Below are positions 22,029-34,092 of a DNA stretch of 64,000 nt, piece after piece (positions within the stretch are counted from its first letter, which is position 1; each line of letters opens with the position of its first letter). A model generated the notes under the pieces. It was not told the DNA's origin and made no database searches. It was given only the letters and a program-made list of their open reading frames with translations. The stretch is from Adiantum capillus-veneris (taxonomy: Eukaryota > Streptophyta > Polypodiopsida > Polypodiales > Pteridaceae), in NCBI GenBank assembly GCA_014529385.2, contig CM043944.1:79762384-79826383 (forward strand), given 5' to 3'. The position numbers and the translations under genes are program-made.

Positions 22029-24024
22029 TGAGAGCGGATTTTTTGAGATGGGGCTCAACTCAAGGCTCCCACCAGACAACCACTCCGTGAGACCCTACAC
22101 ACACATAGTTCTTAGGGGCACCACCCTCTTTTATGGAGAAAGAAGGAAACCAAAACAAACCATATACAACACACACACACACACACACACTCACACCTTC
22201 CTTATGTGCTTCAACACAAAATGCCCTTCAACCATTCAACACACACTCCTTAAGCAATCCCTTTGAGCGCTGCACAAACTCACATGCAAAGATTGACCTT
22301 CACCATATTAGTGCTCATATACTTCTAAGAAAATTAATCACAAAACCTCAAAACTCAAAACACCACAATGCACAAATACTTGACAACTCCTTTCCTTTCC
22401 CAAAAGAAGAGACTACTTACACACATAAGGCGGCATGCATAGAGAGCTCTTCTCCATCTATGCAGCCCCAAGACTTACTTACACACAACATAAGGAGAGA
22501 AGCCAAGCAAATAGACACCATGGTGCACAAAAACATTCTCAACAAACAAGCAACCCAATGAGCACAAAATATGAGAAGCTGCCAAGATAGGCTTACCAAT
22601 TTTACATGCGTTTAGAGCAAAAGTGTGACGACGACACCCCAATTGCAACAATTTGTTGATCAAACCATGAGATAGATCATTGAACTTGATATCCTTGCTC
22701 TCATATAGAATCTACAATCCTTATTTAGGGATGAGTATGATAAGAGGAATGTTTGCAAGAGAATGGTAGCAATAGCATATTGATGCTCTCTCTATGGTGC
22801 CGCTTATGATAGCGAGCTTAGGAAATGGATAGGGAGACAAGAGGAGAGAGAGATTAGGGCTTCCCTAACCTTAGAGGAGCTTATTTGCAGCAATGGAGTA
22901 GGTGTGTGTATTTTTGTGCTTGCCAAAGGGCCTTTTTATAGTTGTACAAGACCTTGGGTTAGGTTAAACTTGACTAGGGTAGGTAATTAACCATAGTTAG
23001 GTTCCCTTTTGACCATTCCTTCAATTATGCAAATAAGGGACTTATTTTTTCATTAAAAATAGCCTTTTAGGTCATGGAGGCTCCATAAGGGTTGATAATG
23101 TATGTGGACCCCACCATGATGTCCCTCCAGTGGCTCCTGCAGAGTGTCCCCATCCTGTTTGTTGTGTCTCTGGAAGCATCTTGAGCTGACCCCTCCACAT
23201 GCAAGTGGTTTTTAACTCTCCATTGGTATTTTATAATGTTGGAGAAGTCAAGAAAACTTTTCACCTTTGTGGTTTACCTGATTGTAACTTTGACCTGCAG
23301 TAACAGTGTCCGCAGCACCTTGTTTTCACCATAACTTTCAGCCTGTAACTCAGAATTGGGTGCTGTAAAAGGCAAAGTTGACCTTCTCAAAGTGTTTAAG
23401 CTGATTTTGGAGTGTTCTTCAAGTATAAACACGAGCTGAGGCGTTCAAGATGCATCCAAAACACCTTTTGAACCAAGTCTCCTTGTAGGGGGCCCTTTAG
23501 CATGCATCCAAGGTGTAGCATGCTTTTTTCAAAAGGGAATCCACCTTAAACAAATGAGGTAGGCTCCAATAAAGTTTGATTTACTGGGGATATACATTAT
23601 ATTTAAGATTTGTTGACCAACACAAGTAAATGATCCAAGACTTGGGTCACATAGTGGTGGGGAAGGGAAGGCCTACAAGGTTAACCCTACCCTTGAGAGA
23701 AGATGGGTAAGATAAGTGCCCATAAATTATTTATTTACAAATTATGGGATGTAGATAGCTATTTAAATTAGTAAAGGTAATTAATTAAAAGAATGTGTAG
23801 TAAAAAACTAGGAGGGTAGAATTAAGTTTACTATTTACATTTAGCATGAAGAGAGAAATATGATGTAAATGCATAATTAAAGATCTGAGAAGGGTAAGGT
23901 GTTTGTATGGAAAAAGGCTATTACGAAAAGAGAGAATGAACACTAAGTTAAAACTTTGATAAAAAATATATACATTTAACTAGAAATGTAGTGCAAATGC
24001 AAGGTTACCATTTAACGCTACTCA
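22029..24024 (-). repeat. Array B LTR1
   Basis: 1996 bp, starts tgagagcgga and ends gctactca on the + strand. TATA-like tataaaaagg is on the - strand near 22945-22930. Shares with LTR4 ttttttgag at the start, a longer CA repeat and ggtcatggaggctcc. Unique ataattaaagatc near 23872. Confidence 0.93.
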
Positions 24025-24042
24025 TATTAGCCCTCCCCCTTC
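24025..24042 (-). other. Polypurine tract of B unit 1
   Basis: On the - strand gatgaagggggagggctaata directly before the LTR. The neighbouring 24079-24140 is an almost pure pyrimidine tract, i.e. a second purine-rich stretch in element sense. The equivalents are at 32103-32120 and 38941-38958. Confidence 0.8.
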
Positions 24043-24204
24043 ATCTAGGATCATTCATGCTCCTAGATGAAACAAAAGAGTTTTTTTTTTTCTTTCTTCT
24101 TCTTTTTTTCTTTTTTTCTTTTCTTTCTTTTTTTTTCTTATTGTTCTGAAAAAAGGAGGAGCGATATACACTCTTTTACTCCATTAGACCTGCTTTTCAT
24201 TACC

Positions 24205-25250
24205 TCAATCCCATAAATCGGAGATGGGAGGGTTGCCTTGGGTATGTTGAGATTCCAAGGCTGGTTCTTCTTTGCACATCAAAGCTTTAAAAATAGGTGG
24301 AGCATTTGCCAAGCCGAAGGGAGCCATGACAATTTGGAGCTTAGACGATGTAGGTAGAGGACTTCCTATCAACGGATTGATACGTTGAAAGTAGGGCTTT
24401 AATCTCCATCCATTGACTCTGGTCTTGTGGAGTTTTCCTGATAAATCTGCTAATCTGTAACTACCATTCCCAAACTTTGTTTTTATCATGAAAGGTCCCT
24501 CCCATCTTTGCAAAAATAATTTGTCAAGTCGAGTATCAAGTCGGTTATCATAGCGAAGAACCAACATACCTTCCTTCAATCCTTTCCCCTTGAGCTTCTT
24601 GTTGATTTTGTCCATTGGTTTGTGGATTGGGCAATGTAATAGTCGATGGACTCTTCTCTATCAAGCTCAAGTCGTTGAAGATCTAAAATTCTTTCCTGCA
24701 AAGCTTCTTTTGGCCTCTTTGCTCCCCGTGAGAGAATGCGTAGGCTTGCAATCTCCACCTCAATAGGAAGGAGTGTCTCCTCTCCATATACCAAATGAAA
24801 AGAAGTGAATTGAGTGGATACCTTGAAAGATGTTCTGTATGCCCATAGAGCTGCGGTCAAATGGTGATCCCAATCGTTTGGTCGATCTGCAACCTGCTTA
24901 GAAATGATTTTACATATCATTCCATTCACCTTTTCAACCAACCCATTGCACTGAGGGTAGTAAGGTGTAGAATGCAAATGTTTGACTTTTAACTTTGTCA
25001 AAAGATTATCTAGGAGCTCTGCTCTAAACCCTGGACCACGATCTGACAAAATCTCTAATGGTGTGCCGAATCTACTGCATATGTGATCAAAGATAAATTT
25101 TGATACCTCCTCGGCTGTGATTCGTGTTGTACTTGCTGCCTCCGCCCATCGTGTCATGTAATCTACTCCCACAATGATGAAGACCTTCCCGGTAGATGTG
25201 CGAGGTAAGGGGCCTATTGCATCCACACCCCACTTCTCAAAAGGACCATA
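24205..25250 (-). pseudogene. pol: Integrase of B unit 1 (core and C-terminal GPF module)
   Basis: Follows a shared TAG stop at about 25250. Core motifs WGVDAIGPLP, ILSDRGPGF and CNGLVEKVNG supply D, D and E. A one-base deletion near 24612, unique to this unit, shifts the frame. The other frame then continues with KLKGKGLKEGMLVLRYD and RWEGPFMIKTKFGNGSYRL, the GPY/F module. There is no chromodomain. The tail reads MAPFGLANAPPIFKALM, resembling an RT motif. The enzyme inserts cDNA in the nucleus. Confidence 0.8.
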
Positions 25251-25993
25251 CTAAATTATTGGAACTCGAGGTTCGTAAGTGAGTCGTTGATTTCCAACAA
25301 TCTGACAACCTTTGCATGACTTACACCAATGCTGGACATCATGGTGTAGACTTGGCCAAACAAACCCTGCTTGCAAAATCTTCCTGTTTGTAATATCATG
25401 AGAAAAATGACCCCCACAGACATCATCATGGCATGAAAAGAGGATTCTCTCTATTTCTTGAACAGAGGGCACCCTTCTTAGCACCAAATCTTTCCCTTTA
25501 TGATACAGATCATCTCCTATGAGTTGGTAAGGAGTTTCCTTTTTTACCAACCTATGCCTTTGCACTTTATCCAAGTGTTTAGGGCACTCACCAGTTTGGA
25601 GGAAAAATATGATGTCCTTTAATTCCTCTTGGCCTTGGTACTTTGGTTTGTAGAGCTTCACACCTCCCACCATGATCTGAAGTTTCTCATTGGCGAGATA
25701 ATCTGCTTCCTTGTTGAGGGTTCTCACAACATGCTGTACCTGTGTAGATTCAAATTTCTTTATCAAAGCCTTCACCTGTCTAAGCCACTCCACTAGAGTA
25801 GGGTTCTTGCACTTCCATATCCCGTGGATTTGCCTAATAACTAGTAAGGAATCACCTCTTATTATAAGTCTTTCGATGCCAAGTTTTCTGCATTCTTCAA
25901 GCCCCAACTTTAAGGTGACATACTCAGCCTCATTATTAGAATGAACATTTTCCAAGGTGATACCTTTCTTAACAAGAACTTCCCTTTGTGGAC
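25251..25993 (-). pseudogene. pol: Second RNase H (aRNH) and H2C2 finger of B unit 1
   Basis: From 25955: NNEAEYVTLKLGL, RGDSLLVIRQIHGIW and LNKEADYLAN. Together with ILCFDGAYR at the end of the preceding frame they give the D, E, D, D set of a type I RNase H, additional to the gypsy RNase H. Dual RNase H marks Tat elements. The H2C2 finger (HDDVCGGHFSHDITNRK ... CKSCKGC) begins the integrase. The join to the preceding frame is shifted at a run of six G (26005-26010). A TAG stop ends it at 25251. Confidence 0.8.
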
Positions 25994-28837
25994 TTAGAAT
26001 AAGAACCCCCCTGCTGCCTGATCGTGTTGTCGTCGGTAAGCTCCATCAAAGCACAAAATGTGTGCATTGTCCATCTCCTCCTCATTATTTTGTGGTGTAG
26101 CTTTGTCTCCTGCCTTTGGTGACTCTTTCCTTTCTCTCACTTTGTATGTGAGAATGTCTGCAAGACCTGCCCTTGTGCTAACTTCCACAAGAAAAGTGTA
26201 TTCGAACTCTTGAAGTTCTAGAACCCATTTGGCTATCCTAGATGAGAGGCTCATGTGTTGCACAACATATGGTAAATTTTTTTCCATGGTGATAATGACA
26301 AATGGTGCAGGTAAGAGATATGATTGGAACTTTCTTACCGCAAACATAATTGTGAATACCACCTTCTCCATATCGGTGTAGCCCTTCTCTGCAGCGGTCA
26401 TGACTTTGCTTGCAAAGTATACTAGCCTCATGTAGCATGTTTTTGGGTCTTTTTGCATGAGAACTACACCGATGGCCTCCATTCCTACACTTGGCGTGAT
26501 GTAATATGTATCCTTTGGATTTGGTGGCATTATTGTTGGAAGAGAGTTGAGAATACCCTTTACTTCAGTAAAGCATAATTCGTGTTCCTCTCTCCATTCA
26601 AATGTGGGTTTGTTTGCTAGCTTGTGCAAAGGTGCAATAGCTTCCGCTAGAAGGTGAATGAAACGAGACATGTACCTTACTTTGTGGTTGAAAGTCATGA
26701 GCTCCTTGGTTGTCGTTGGTGGTTGTAGTGACAAGAGAGCATTTACTTTTGATGGATCCACTTGAATTCCTTGCAAAGAAACCACATGACCTAGCAATAC
26801 CACTTGTGACTCTGCAATGTGACACTTCTCAGGATTAAGCTGTCCCCCAAATTGATGAAGCCTCCTAAGCCCCTCTTCAACTTTTTGGGAATGAAGTCCT
26901 TGGCTACTATAGATACAGAAGTCATCCATAAAAACCCTAATTGACTTTCCAAAGAAGGGCTGGAAGACAAGAGTTGTAAACCTTATAAAGGTACTAGGAG
27001 CATTTGTGAGCCCAAATGGCATCACTCTATAGGCAAAGCAACCCCAAGGTGTGATGAAAGTGGTTTTTAACTGATCTTCTTCTGCTATTCTGATTTGAAA
27101 ATACCCTGAATACCCATCACACACTGTGTAACATTCATAGCCGGCTACTTCGTTTAAGATTTCATCTTGGAAAGGAAGAGAAAAATGATCCCTCTTTGTT
27201 GCAGCATTGAGCGGTTTGTAGTCAACACAGACCCTCCATTTTCCGTTCTTTTTAGGGGTTACTACAATTGGGCACACCCACTCAGAGTTAGACACAGGGT
27301 AAATGAAACCAGCTTGGAGGAGTCGGTTAACCTCTGTCAAAAGTGCCTCTTGTTGTATTTTTCCTAGGCGCCTTAGCTTTTGAGCCACAGGTTTAGTACC
27401 TGGTTTTAATTCTATGCCATGCTCTATAACATCCACACCTCTAATTTGTGAGTAATCAGTGATAAACAAATTGGGATACCTCTTGAGCATATCGATGTAG
27501 GACCGCTTCTCCTCAGGGGTAAGATCTTTTGCAAGCATCCTCTCAAAGTCTTCAAAGTGCTTGTGGTCACCTTTGTCATCCTTTGTTTGCTCCTTTGTCG
27601 GGTCAACCTCTATTGATGGAGTTTTTGATCTGTTGAAGATGATTCCCATTACCTCCAAAGATGATTCTTCTTCGCTATTGGATGTGGTGGTTGAACTTTC
27701 CTCGTCGCTTGAGCCAAAAATCTCTTCACTTTCTTCACCAGCCGTGGTCTCATAGTTGATTTCGAGCTGCTTTCCTTCATGCCAATCGTATACTACATGT
27801 TGCCCCTTTTTGAGAATCAATTGTCCTCGTCCCCATTTTTGATCTGCATTCACAGCAATGAGCCAAGGCCTCCCTAGGATGATGGGATAGCCCTCCCCCT
27901 TGGCTGGCATAACATACATGTCCACACGTGCATCTATATTACATACAGAAACTTTTACATTCTCGATGATCCCTAGGCACTTCACACTTGCATTGTTGGC
28001 CAGCCTAGCTTGACAATTAGAGGATTTAGTGATTTCAAGCCCTAGTCTATTCATGGCTCTTTCCGTGATCACACACATTTGTGCTCCACCATCAACATAC
28101 ACATTGGATACCTTCCTACCCCTTACATAAGCATCTACAATAGGTTCCACATCTTGTTGTGGCTTTGAAGTCAATGCCTTTACTGTCACCTTATCTTTCT
28201 TTCTTGGGAGTCTTGTACTTACAAGTTTGGACCAGTGCTTTCTGACCTTTGGTGATAGATGTAGGAGTTGAGGCCAAGAAATATTGGGCTTTTGAGTTTG
28301 CAAATCTTCTAAGATGTTGTAGGGTTCCATATTCTTTCCTAATGGAAAATCGTTGAGGCCGATCTCCCTTCGCCTTGACCTCTGCTTCTTGCCTCCTTCC
28401 TCCTTCTTTGACTTTTTCTTCCTCTCCTTCCTTGCAGGTTCTGACTCTTCATTCCTTGTGTCTTCATCCTTGTTGTGTGCTCTTGTGAGCTTTTCTGCTG
28501 GCATAGCATCAAAATGTATAGGGCTCACCTCTATCTCCTCTTCCAGCTTTATGACGTTTACTCCTCTCTCTTCCTCCATAGGTGGGACAGGAGGGATGTT
28601 TGCAACTGGAGATGGTGGTGGTCGACGAAGAATTTGTAGGGCTTGAGCATGCTCTTGCTGCACCATGAGCGGAGGGGGTCTAGGAGGGTATATGTCCCCT
28701 GGAATCCTTCGAGGGTGAGGGCAATTATACATGCCATGACCAACTTCGTTGCAATTCCAGCATCTCAACTCTTGTGCTTGACGTCGTTGATTGCGATTCC
28801 CTTCTCGTGGTTGTCGTTGCTGGGGTAGGCCCTGCAC
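25994..28837 (-). CDS. pol: Zinc knuckle, protease, RT and RNase H of B unit 1 (longest surviving pol)
   Basis: A 947-residue open frame. Zinc knuckle CWNCNEVGHGMYNC lies near residue 26; a Glu/Lys/Ser-rich spacer follows. The protease segment NVYVDGGAQMCVI near 250 has DGG, not DTG/DSG. RT runs about 480-690, with WRVCVDYKPLNAAT, FAYRVMPFGLTNAP and the catalytic FMDDFCIYS near 640. RNase H is at about 760-890. The ORF starts with GTG in overlap with the end of gag, so expression would need frameshifting or it marks an old shift. It ends in frame with the start of the second RNase H (ILCFDGAYR). Units 2 and 3 have broken versions. Confidence 0.85.
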   Translation of the reverse strand: MQGLPQQRQPREGNRNQRRQAQELRCWNCNEVGHGMYNCPHPRRIPGDIYPPRPPPLMVQQEHAQALQILRRPPPSPVANIPPVPPMEEERGVNVIKLEEEIEVSPIHFDAMPAEKLTRAHNKDEDTRNEESEPARKERKKKSKKEEGGKKQRSRRREIGLNDFPLGKNMEPYNILEDLQTQKPNISWPQLLHLSPKVRKHWSKLVSTRLPRKKDKVTVKALTSKPQQDVEPIVDAYVRGRKVSNVYVDGGAQMCVITERAMNRLGLEITKSSNCQARLANNASVKCLGIIENVKVSVCNIDARVDMYVMPAKGEGYPIILGRPWLIAVNADQKWGRGQLILKKGQHVVYDWHEGKQLEINYETTAGEESEEIFGSSDEESSTTTSNSEEESSLEVMGIIFNRSKTPSIEVDPTKEQTKDDKGDHKHFEDFERMLAKDLTPEEKRSYIDMLKRYPNLFITDYSQIRGVDVIEHGIELKPGTKPVAQKLRRLGKIQQEALLTEVNRLLQAGFIYPVSNSEWVCPIVVTPKKNGKWRVCVDYKPLNAATKRDHFSLPFQDEILNEVAGYECYTVCDGYSGYFQIRIAEEDQLKTTFITPWGCFAYRVMPFGLTNAPSTFIRFTTLVFQPFFGKSIRVFMDDFCIYSSQGLHSQKVEEGLRRLHQFGGQLNPEKCHIAESQVVLLGHVVSLQGIQVDPSKVNALLSLQPPTTTKELMTFNHKVRYMSRFIHLLAEAIAPLHKLANKPTFEWREEHELCFTEVKGILNSLPTIMPPNPKDTYYITPSVGMEAIGVVLMQKDPKTCYMRLVYFASKVMTAAEKGYTDMEKVVFTIMFAVRKFQSYLLPAPFVIITMEKNLPYVVQHMSLSSRIAKWVLELQEFEYTFLVEVSTRAGLADILTYKVRERKESPKAGDKATPQNNEEEMDNAHILCFDGAYRRQHDQAAGGFLF

Positions 28838-29508
28838 TAGGTCAGACTCTCTAGTTGTTGAGTTAATATTTGCAAGATCTCTTGTTGTGATCCTTCCCCT
28901 ATTTGTGAAGTTTGGGCAAGAGAGCCCCTAACTTGTGCTCCCATGCTTGGTGAAGAATCCCTCTCAATGACTTCATTTAGGTCCCTTGTTCTATGTGCTT
29001 GAAAATTTAACTTCTTGAATTTGACCATGGCCACCTCACGTGCTTCCTCAAATGTTGATGGGAATCTTAACTCTACCTTGGTCTTCAAAATTGGATACAA
29101 GCCAGCCATGAACCTATCTTTCTTTAGAAAGTTTGGTGCACCACCTTGGTTTTGTAAGGTAGCCTCCCATCTATCCCATAGGTTAAGGAAAACGGCCTCA
29201 TAAGATGGGTAGTCTTCAAGGAATACCTGTTTATGTTGAAGTAGACACTTCCAAAGACCCTCTGGAGTATCTCCTTGCCCTAATTTGGCAAGAAAAATTG
29301 CACATAGCCTCTCCCAATTGGTTTTGTTTTGAGGTTGCAAGGCCTCGTACCATGCCTTAGCCTCCCCTTTGAGAACGAGTGGAAAAGCACGCAGCTTTAC
29401 CTCTTCTTGATCTCTCCCAGAGATGAGGTGTGCCATCTCCAAATTATCCAGAAATTCTTGTGCATCCTCACCATTTTTAGAATGAAAGGTAGGAAAAGTG
29501 CTTGACAT
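28838..29508 (-). CDS. gag: Gag (capsid part) of B unit 1
   Basis: Start chosen at ATG 29508 (MSSTFPTFHSKNGEDAQEFL); the frame is open to 29565. Retrotransposon Gag capsid: RAFPLVLKGEAKAWYEALQ near residue 48, FLKKDRFMAGLYPILKTKVE near 135, then a helical region. It ends at TAG just before the zinc knuckle, which is in the next frame. The same stop is in unit 3. Homologous to element A Gag. Forms the particle shell. Confidence 0.82.
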
Positions 29509-30122
29509 TTTTACAATACAAGGAGGTTTGTGTACCACAAAGTTTTGACTACGATGAGTGATCACATCAAAATGAAAATATATACATCAAGTGTTAGTTC
29601 ATAATTTATCATAGGCAAAATAAAAGGGTTGATTGAGGCATTAATTTCATTAAGGCGAGTGGGTCCAAAAATTCTCCTAATGGTTGCTTGAAATCTAAAT
29701 TTTGTAGCAATTATGATGTGTACAGATTGACGAGCTATGGGTGTAAAAGGAGAAGCAGCTCCAGGTTGGTTCATGTGACAATGTGTTCTCCTTTTTCTTT
29801 CTCTTGAAGAAAGTTTCCTTTGAGTGGATCGCTATCTAAGCGCCTCTTGTCCCTGCCTCAAAACAAAATAAAAACATGGACATCAAATGAATCATCATAA
29901 TTAATGAATGGAAGAATGATGGGATTTGGAGATGCCAAGATTTCACCAAGTCTTTCTGCTCCAAACATAAAAACAATGCGTTGTTGGTAAAAAAAATTGC
30001 GATCTACACAAATGTTAATTCTGATGCGTTGTGAAAAATGAAAAGCATATGGTGCAACTCTATTGTTCATGAGGAGAATAGAAGGCAATTAGGAAAGTTC
30101 CTCAGTGGGGGCACCACTTTTA
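29509..30122 (-). other. Leader and PBS of B unit 1
   Basis: No convincing coding sense. The PBS at 30100-30116 reads TGGTGCCCCCACTGAGG on the - strand, six bases from LTR2. The tRNA it would pair with was not identified. The sequence caattaggaaag (30087-30098) is the uninterrupted form of the CACTA insertion site. Confidence 0.75.
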
Positions 30123-32102
30123 TGAGAGCGGATTCTTTGAGATGGGGCTCAACTCAAGGCTCCCACCAGACAACCACTCCGTGAGACCCTACACACACAT
30201 AGTTCTTAGGGGCACCACCCTCTTTTATGGAGAAAGAAGGAAACCAAAACAAACCATATACAACACACACACTCACACCTTCCTTATGTGCTTCAACACA
30301 AAATGCCCTTCAACCATTCAACACACACTCCTTAAGCAATCCATTTGAACGCTGCACAAACTCACATGCAAAGATTGACCTTCACCATATTAGTGCTCAT
30401 ATACTTCTAAGAAAATCAATCACAAAACCTCAAAACTCAAAACACCACAATGCACAAATACTTGACAACTCCTTTTCTTTCCCAAAAGAAGAGACTACTT
30501 ACACACATAAGGCGGCATGCATAGAGAGCTCTTCTCCATCTATGCAGCCCCAAGACTTACTTACACACAACATAAGGAGAGAAGACAAGCAAATAGACAC
30601 CATGGTGCACAAAAACTTTCTCAAAAAACAAGCAACCCAATGAGCACAAAATATGAGAAGCTGCCAAGATAGGCTTACCAATTTTACATGCGTTTAGAGC
30701 AAAAGTGTGACGACGACACCCCAATTGCAACAATTTGTTGATCAAACCATGAGATAGATCATTGAACTTGATATCCTTGCTCTCATATAGAATCTACAAT
30801 TCTTATTTAGGGATGAGTATGATAAGAGGAATGTTTGCAAGAGAATGGTAGCAATAGCATATTGATGCTCTCTCTATGGTGCCTCTTATGATAGCGAGCT
30901 TAGGAAATGGATAGGGAGACAAGAGGAGAGAGAGATTAGGGCTTCCCTAACCTTAGAGGAGCTTATTTGCAGCAATGGAGTAGGTGTGTGTATTTTTGTG
31001 CTTGCCAAAGGGCCTTTTTATAGTTGTACAAGACCTTGGGTTAGGTTAAACTTGACTAGGGTAGGTAATTAACCATAGTTAGGTTCCCTTTTGACCAATC
31101 CTTCAATTATGCAAATAAGGGACTTATTTTTTCATTAAAAATAGCCTTTTAGGTCGTGGAGTCTCCATAAGGGTTGATAATGTATGTGGGCCCCACCATG
31201 ATGTCCCTCCAGTGGCTCCTGCAGAGTGTCCCCATCCTGTTTGTTGTGTCTCTGGAAGCATCTTGAGCCGACCCCTCCACATGCAAGTGGTTTTTAACTC
31301 TCCATTGGTATTTTAGAATGTTGGAGAAGTCAAGAAAACTTTTCACCTTTGTGGTTTACCTGATTGTAACCTTGACCTGCAGTAACAGTGTCCGCAGCAC
31401 CTTGTTTTCACCATAACTTTCAACCTGTAACTCAAAATTGGGTGCTGTAAAAAGCAAAGTTGACCTTCTCAAAGTGTTTAAGCTGATTTTGGAGTGTTCC
31501 TCAAGTATACCCACGAGCTAAGGCGTTCAAGATGCATCCAAAACACCTTTTGAACCAAGTCTCCTTGTAGGGGGCCCTTTAGCATGCATCCAAGGTGTAG
31601 CATGCTTTTTTCAAAAGGGAATCCACCTTAAACAAATGAGGTAGGCTCCAATAAAGTTTGATTTATTGGGGATATACATTATATTTAAGATTTGTTGACC
31701 AACACAAGTAAATGATCCAAGACTTGGGTCACATAGTGGTGGGGAAGGGAAGGCCTACAAGGTTAACCCTACCCTTGAGAGAAGATGGGTAAGATAAGTG
31801 CCCATAAATTATTTATTTACAAATTATGGGATGTAGATAGCTATTTAAATTAGTAAAGGTAATTAGTTAAAAGAATGTGTAGTAAAAAACTAGGAGAGTA
31901 GAATTAAGTTTACTATTTACATTTAGCATGAAGAGAGAAATATGATGTAAATGCATAAAGATCTGAGAAGGGTAAGGTGTTTGTATGGAACAAGGCTATG
32001 ACGGAAAGAGAGAATGAACACTAGGTTAAAAATTTGATAAAAAATATATACATTTAAGTAGAAATGTAGTGCAAATGCAAGGTTACCATTTAACGCTACT
32101 CA
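30123..32102 (-). repeat. Array B LTR2
   Basis: 1980 bp. Shares with LTR3 ttctttgag, ccatttgaacgc, a short CA repeat and ggtcgtggagtctcc. Nearer its right end it has ttttggag and gaatgtgtag like LTR1, so it is a mosaic. Confidence 0.93.
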
Positions 32103-32302
32103 TATTAGCCCTCCCCCTTCATCTAGGATCATTCATGCTCCTAGATGAAACAAAAGAGTTTTTTTCTTTCTTTCTTCCCCTTTTTTTCTTTTTTTCTTTT
32201 CTTTCTTTTTTTTTCCTTTTTTTTTTTTTTTTTTCTTATTGTTCTGAAAAAAGGAGGAGCGATATACACTCTTTTACTCCATTAGACCTACTTTTCATTA
32301 CC

Positions 32303-33349
32303 TCAATCCCATAAATCGGAGATGGGAGGGTTGCCTTGGGTATGTTGAGATTCCAAGGCTGGTTCTTCTTTGCACATCAAAGCTTTAAAAATAGGTGGAG
32401 CATTTGCCAAGCCGAAGGGAGCCATGCCAATTTGGAGCTTAGACGATGTAGGTAGAGGACTTACTATCAACGGATTGATACGTTGAAAGTAGGGCTTTAA
32501 TCTCCATCCATTGACTCTGGTCTTGTGGAGTTTTCCTAATGAATCTGCTAATCTGTAACTACCATTCCCAAACTTTGTTTTTATCATGAAAGGTCCCTCC
32601 CATCTTTGCAAAAACTTTTTGTCAAGTCGAGTATCAAGTCGGTTATCATAGCGAAGAACCAACATACCTTCCTTCAATCCTTTCCCCTTGAGCTTCTTGT
32701 TGGATTTGTCCCTTTGGCTTGTGGATTGGGCAATGTAATAGTCGATGGACTCTTCTCTATCAAGCTCAAGTCGTTGAAGATCTAAAATTCTTTCCTGCAA
32801 AGCTTCTTTTGGCCTCTTTTCTCCCCGTGAGAGAATGTGTAGGCTTGCAATCTCCACCTCAATAGGAAGGAGTGCCTCCTGTTTATATACCAAATGAAAA
32901 GGAGTGAATTGAGTGGATACCTTGAAAGATGTTCTGTATGCCCATAGAGCTGCGGTCAAATGGCGATCCCAGTCGTTTGGTCGATCTGCAACCTGCTTAG
33001 AAATGATTTTACATATCATTCCATTCACCTTTTCAACCAACCCATTGCACTGAGGGTAGTAAGGTGTAGAATGCAAATGTTTGTCTTTTAACTTTGTCAA
33101 AACATTATCTAGAAGCTCTGCTCTAAACCCTGGACCACGATCTGACAAAATCTCTAATGGTGTGCCGAATCTACTGCATATGTGATCAAAGATAAATTTT
33201 GATACCTCCTCGGCTGTAATTCATGTTGTACTTGCTGCCTCCGCCCATCGTGTCATGTAATCTACTCCCACAATGATGAAGACCTTCCAAGTAGATGTGC
33301 GAGGTAAGGGGCGTATTGCATCCACACCCCACTTCTCAAAAGGACCATA
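32303..33349 (-). pseudogene. pol: Integrase of B unit 2
   Basis: 33148-32303 is one open frame from the second catalytic motif (MSDRGPGF) to the GPF module, without the frameshift of unit 1. Upstream, Arg CGA is TGA (33223-33225 region), shared with unit 3. The shared TAG precedes it at about 33349. The RT-like tail MAPFGLANAPPIF is retained. Confidence 0.78.
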
Positions 33350-34054
33350 CTAAATTATTGGAACTCGAGGTTCGTAAGTGAGTCGTCGATTTCCAGCAAT
33401 CTGACAACCTTTGCATGACTTACACCAATGCTGGACATCACGGTGTAGACTTGGCCAAACAAACCCTACTTGAAAAATCTTCCTATTTGTAATATCATGA
33501 GAAAAATGACCCCCACAGACATCATCATGGCATGAAAAGAGGATTCTCTCTATTTCTTGAACAGAGGGAACCCTTCTTAGCACCAAATCTTTCCCTTTAT
33601 GATACAGATCATTTCCTATGATTTGGTAAGGAGTTGCCTTTTTTACCAACCTATGCCTTTGCACTTTATCCAAGTGTTTAGGGCACTCACCAGTTTGGAG
33701 GAAAAATATGATGTCCTTCAATTCCTCTTAGCCATGGTACTTTGGTTTGTAGAGCTTCACACCTCCCACCATGATCTAAAGTTTCTCATTGGCGAGATAA
33801 TGGGCTTCCTTGTTGAGGGTTCTCACAACATGTTGTACCTGTGTAGCTTCAAAGTTCTTTATCAAAGCCTTCACCTTTCTAAGCCACTCCACTAGAGTAG
33901 GGTTCTTGCACTTCCATATCCCTTGGATTTGCCTAATAACTAGTAAGGAATCACCTCTTATTATAAGTCTTTCGATGCCAAGTTTTCTGCATTCTTCAAG
34001 CCCCAACTTTAAGGTGACATACTCAGCCTCATTATTAGAATGAACATTTTCCAA
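33350..34054 (-). pseudogene. pol: Second RNase H and H2C2 finger of B unit 2
   Basis: Same motifs as unit 1 (NNEAEY, RGDSLLVIRQI, H2C2 finger). Two extra stops near 33730-33780 (tta and cta on the + strand) split it, and ADYLA is AHYLA, losing a catalytic Asp. Confidence 0.78.
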
Positions 34055-34092
34055 GGTGATACCTTTCTTAACAAGAACTTCCCTTTGTGGAC

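Noticed and set aside
25711-25944. Plus-strand frames opposite pol in the B array (also 27167, 28353 and repeats in units 2 and 3)
   Set aside because: Antisense shadows of pol and gag, carried by codon bias of the real frame.
26004-26010. Programmed -1 frameshift at the six-G run between RNase H and aRNH
   Set aside because: The run does not form a standard X XXY YYZ heptamer, and the three units are copies of one insertion, so conservation is not independent evidence.
29562-30088. Two small minus-strand frames in the B leader as extra genes
   Set aside because: They keep frame in all units only because the units are near-identical copies; no start context or motif supports translation.
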